NCBI GenBank assembly: GCA_017521285.1
Contig: JAFXDG010000036.1
Span: forward strand, 25,470-89,469
Origin: Bacteroidaceae bacterium
Lineage (GTDB): Bacteria > Bacteroidota > Bacteroidia > Bacteroidales > Bacteroidaceae
Direction of reading: 5' to 3'
DNA: 64,000 bases
The position numbers and the translations under genes are program-made. Of this stretch, positions 61,422 to 64,000 are shown piece by piece (position 1 is the first letter of the stretch; each line of letters starts with the position of its first letter). The notes under the pieces are model-generated. The model was given only the letters and a program-made list of their open reading frames with translations, had not been told where the DNA came from and made no database searches.

Positions 61422-63512
61422 ATGAAGAAAATCTTTGCCGCCCTGCTCCTTGCGTTGCTGGCTTCAGGCATGCGGGCAGAGCAACAGCCCGAGAAGACAC
61501 CCGCCTTTCCCGGAGCCGAGGGATATGGACGCTACGTCACTGGCGGACGTGGTGGAAAGGTGTATCATGTGACCAATCTGAACGATTCCGGCACAGGCTC
61601 GTTCCGTTGGGCTTGCGACCAGGCAGGCCCGCGCACCATTGTATTCGATGTGTGTGGCACCATCCATCTGAAGTCGCAACTGAAATTGCGCCATGGCGAT
61701 GTCACCATTGCCGGACAGACCGCCCCCGGCGACGGCATCTGTGTGGCCGATTGGGATTTCAGCATCGCGGCACCCAATGTGATTGTGCGCTATATGCGCT
61801 TCCGCCCCAGCGACACCTCGGGTGGCGAACCCGACGGACTGGGTGGCATGGATGGCAAGAACATCATTGTCGATCACTGCTCCGTCTCGTGGAGTGTCGA
61901 TGAGTGCCTTTCGGTGTATGGCAACGAACACATGACCGTGCAATGGTGCATCATTTCACAAAGCCTGCGCAACTCCACCCATGCCAAGGAAGCCCACGGC
62001 TATGGAGGCAACTGGGGAGGCAAGGGCGCCAGCTACCACCACAACCTGATTGCCCACCACGATTCGCGCACACCCCGATTGGGAAACCGTCCCACCTATG
62101 TGCAACAGGACACCACCGACATCCGCAACAATGTCATCTACAACTGGGCAGGCAACGGATGCTACGGAGGCGAGGGCATGAAGGTCAACTTCGTGAACAA
62201 CTATTACAAGCCCGGCCCCGGCACCGACAAACGCGCCTCGGGCAGTCGTTCCTCTTTGGCCTACCGCATCTGTGGCCTGGGCGTATCCACCAAGGAGACC
62301 GACGGCAGCTACCTCATCTGGGGCAAATACTACGTCAATGGCAACGACAACCCCGACCATCCTACGCTCATCAACAAGAACTGGGAGATGGGCATCTATC
62401 CCCAAATCAGCACCAGCAATCCCGGCTACACCGCCGTCACCAAAGACACCATCCGCCTGGATGCCCCCCTGCCCTTTATCCATGTCACCACACACACCGC
62501 CAAGCAAGCCTATGCAAAGGTCCTCGACTATGCCGGTTGTTCGCGTAGCCGCGATTGGGTGGACAGCCTGATTGTCAGCGACACCCGCCTGCGCAAGGCA
62601 TCGTTCACGGGCAAGGGCAGTGGCAACAATCCCGGTGTGATTGACACCCCCTACGACCTGAAGCCCTCCGGAGCCGGAGCCGACTGGTCGCCCTGGCCCG
62701 TCCTGAAGAAGACACGCACCTATACCGATGCCGATGGCGATGGCATGGACGATGCCTGGGAGACCCTCAACGGGCTGGATTGCACCAGGGCCGACGATGG
62801 AAACCGCCTGAATGCTGAAGGCTACACCATGCTCGAAGTCTATATGAACTCCCTGGTGGCCGACATCACTGAGGCGCAAAACGAAGGCGGAACCCCCGAG
62901 GGATACGTCGAGTATTACAATCCCAACGAAGGCGTCATCACCATACCCGCAACCGATATCGACCTGGAAGATGGCACCATCACCATGGCCTCCGATGGCA
63001 AGAAGAAAGCCACCATCAAGGCAGGCAAGGCCGATTGCTTCAGCAACAACGACCATCTGACCTTCAAGTTGAACAACCGCACGGCAGGCATATACACCCT
63101 CAGTTTCGGAGCAGCCACCACCCGTAGCGACTTCAAGCTGGCCCTCCGGGTCACCGACGTGGCTACCGGGCAAGTCGAGGCCGAGAAGACCATATCGGTG
63201 CCCAATACAGGAGACTGGCAGGCCTATCGCACCTACACGTTGGACACACAGGTGATGACCGTCGGACAGAAGACCCTCGACCTGACCTTCCTGAGCAGCC
63301 GTGGCCAGTATTCGGGAAATCTGGAGAAACTGTCCATCAGCCTGAAGGAGGCCGTCGATGCCGTGCATCCGTCCGTTTGGGCCGGTGCTGAGGCCGTCGA
63401 AGCCATCTACACCCCCAGTGGTCTCCCGTTGAAGGAACTCCAGCCCGGCATCAACATTGTGCGTATGCGCGATGCCCAAGGAAATCCCCTCATCCGCAAG
63501 GTGATGAAATAG
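61422..63512 (+). CDS. Pectate lyase, PL1 family, with C-terminal sorting-like tail
   Basis: 696 residues. Signal peptide ends LLASGMRA. Residues 28 to about 400 form the PL1 beta-helix: AFPGAEGYGRYVTGGRGGKV, LNDSGTGSFRWACDQAGPRT, IAGQTAPGDGIC, IVRYMRFRPSDTSG, IIVDHCSVSWSVDECLSVYG and NSTHAKEAHGYGGNWGG with nearby HHNLIAHHDSRTPRLGNRPT. Such enzymes cleave polygalacturonate by calcium-dependent beta-elimination. A DADGDGMDDAWE calcium-type linker near residue 440 and a beta-sandwich (about 510-650) follow. The last 45 residues (EAIYTPSGLPLKELQPGINI then VRMRDAQGNPLIRKVMK) resemble the sorting-like tail. High G+C third positions. A weak TATCTTCG box at 61376-61383 may be the promoter. Confidence 0.9.
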   Translation: MKKIFAALLLALLASGMRAEQQPEKTPAFPGAEGYGRYVTGGRGGKVYHVTNLNDSGTGSFRWACDQAGPRTIVFDVCGTIHLKSQLKLRHGDVTIAGQTAPGDGICVADWDFSIAAPNVIVRYMRFRPSDTSGGEPDGLGGMDGKNIIVDHCSVSWSVDECLSVYGNEHMTVQWCIISQSLRNSTHAKEAHGYGGNWGGKGASYHHNLIAHHDSRTPRLGNRPTYVQQDTTDIRNNVIYNWAGNGCYGGEGMKVNFVNNYYKPGPGTDKRASGSRSSLAYRICGLGVSTKETDGSYLIWGKYYVNGNDNPDHPTLINKNWEMGIYPQISTSNPGYTAVTKDTIRLDAPLPFIHVTTHTAKQAYAKVLDYAGCSRSRDWVDSLIVSDTRLRKASFTGKGSGNNPGVIDTPYDLKPSGAGADWSPWPVLKKTRTYTDADGDGMDDAWETLNGLDCTRADDGNRLNAEGYTMLEVYMNSLVADITEAQNEGGTPEGYVEYYNPNEGVITIPATDIDLEDGTITMASDGKKKATIKAGKADCFSNNDHLTFKLNNRTAGIYTLSFGAATTRSDFKLALRVTDVATGQVEAEKTISVPNTGDWQAYRTYTLDTQVMTVGQKTLDLTFLSSRGQYSGNLEKLSISLKEAVDAVHPSVWAGAEAVEAIYTPSGLPLKELQPGINIVRMRDAQGNPLIRKVMK

Positions 63513-63531
63513 AGATGAATCATAGCGAAGG

Positions 63532-63578
63532 AAAGCCCCTCCAACATCCCCCTTTGGGGAGAGTCGGAGGGGCTTTTT
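63532..63578 (+). terminator. Terminator of the pectate lyase gene
   Basis: Stem AAAGCCCCTCC / GGAGGGGCTTT enclosing an inner TCCCC/GGGGA hairpin, followed by TTTTT. Confidence 0.88.
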
Positions 63579-63580
63579 CA

Positions 63581-63676
63581 TCACATACAACTCACCACCC
63601 CGATGCTCGTGCCGATGGCCGTAAGGATGGTGATGAGTGTCTGAATCACCAGTTTCCAAATCTCTCGTTTTTCCAT
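63581..63676 (-). CDS. Smalltalk protein (31-aa hydrophobic micro-protein)
   Basis: Minus-strand ATG at 63674-63676 to TGA at 63581-63583. The 31 residues begin MEKREIWKLVIQTLITIL and end TSIGVVSCM. This is the pattern of the Bacteroides 'smalltalk' proteins: charged start with Trp, one membrane helix, and a late V-x-S-C-M. These are usually found beside HU-type DNA-binding proteins and a phage-like amidase. The tail of a probable HU-type gene lies just upstream here. Function unknown. AAATCAA heptamers sit directly before the start codon. Confidence 0.8.
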   Translation of the reverse strand: MEKREIWKLVIQTLITILTAIGTSIGVVSCM

Positions 63677-63958
63677 AATTTTTGATTTTTGATTTTTGAT
63701 TTTTAATTTTCCTTTTCCGGTGCCTTGTCATTTTTCGGACGAAGTCCTCAACAACTCGTCTGAACGCAGTGAAGAATCTGTAAATGTCAGCATAATGGCG
63801 ATGGCCGATGGCTATGGCTATGGCCGATGGCGATGGCTATGGCGATGGCCGATGGCCTTTGACCTTAGACCATCAGCCTTAGACCTTCGACCTTAGACCT
63901 TTGACCTTAGCCTTTCGACCTTAGACCTTCGACCATCAGCCATTCACCCTCTCAACCA
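63677..63958. repeat. Heptamer and hexamer repeat region
   Basis: Contains TTTTTGA heptamers (63680-63706), a degenerate TTGTCATTTTTCGGACGAAG / GAAGAATCTGTAAATG segment like elements A, B and E (63726-63790), a GATGGC/CTATGG-type tract (63795-63857) and a long ladder of CCTTAGA, CCTTCGA and CCTTTGA heptamers (63858-63935). No gene seen in it. Confidence 0.8.
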
Positions 63959-64000
63959 TCAAAGCGGATTGCTACCTGTACCCGAGCCGTTATCTCCGCC
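63959..64000 (-). CDS. C-terminal end of a probable HU-type DNA-binding protein
   Basis: Minus-strand frame entering from the right edge and stopping at TGA (63959-63961). The visible 13 residues GGDNGSGTGSNPL form a Gly/Asn/Ser-rich tail of the type ending Bacteroides HU-like proteins that precede smalltalk genes. Identification rests mainly on this context. Confidence 0.4.
   Translation of the reverse strand, partial: GGDNGSGTGSNPL

Noticed and set aside
61956-63731. Long minus-strand open frame of 591 codons opposite the pectate lyase
   Set aside because: Opposite a well-supported PL1 gene with signal peptide and motifs; long antisense frames are expected at this G+C content.

Overview
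The window looks like the chromosome of a gut-type Bacteroidales (Bacteroides/Phocaeicola or Prevotella-like). The evidence is two SusC/SusD pairs, a hybrid two-component regulator, GldH, a 'smalltalk' micro-protein, secreted enzymes ending in type-A-sorting-like tails, and many promoters of the Bacteroidetes form (TTTG near -33, TAnnTTTG near -7). I could not run a database search, so family names rest on recognised motifs.

Layout. (1) 1-5.9 kb: the end of a type I restriction-modification locus, with a partial hsdS, an RloA/RloB (AbiL-like) ATPase/TOPRIM-like pair and hsdR. (2) 6.0-14.5 kb, minus strand: a lipoprotein with one CXXCH motif, a large membrane protein, an aspartate aminotransferase, RibBA, an LptF/LptG-type permease and a START-like protein. 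A tRNA with anticodon CAU follows at 14.65 kb. (3) 15.3-49 kb, plus strand: a surface/glycan block. It holds a PL11-type rhamnogalacturonan lyase fused to autotransporter-type repeats, a 939-aa secreted protein, then fasciclin lipoprotein - SusC - SusD - fasciclin - fasciclin - SusC - SusD, then a 2203-aa modular secreted protein. (4) 49.2-53.4 kb: metF, holB (DNA polymerase III delta'), a RicT/YaaT PSP1-domain protein and gldH. (5) 53.5-57.4 kb, minus: a hybrid two-component sensor/AraC regulator that lacks a recognisable ATPase domain. (6) 57.8-64 kb: pnp (minus), a TlpA-like lipoprotein without catalytic cysteines, a PL1-type pectate lyase, a smalltalk protein and the tail of a probable HU-type protein at the edge.

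Working model (inference): the PL11 and PL1 enzymes point to pectin / rhamnogalacturonan-I use. The two SusCD importers with three fasciclin lipoproteins look like a surface capture and import machine, and the HTCS is a candidate regulator. Four secreted proteins share a similar C-terminal tail, which suggests one common export or anchoring route.

The most unexpected signal is between the genes. Many gaps hold degenerate tandem heptanucleotide tracts and long inverted-repeat elements built from a few recurring cores. One heptamer tract lies inside the HTCS gene exactly where its ATPase domain should be. One long hairpin fills the gap between a susC and its susD.
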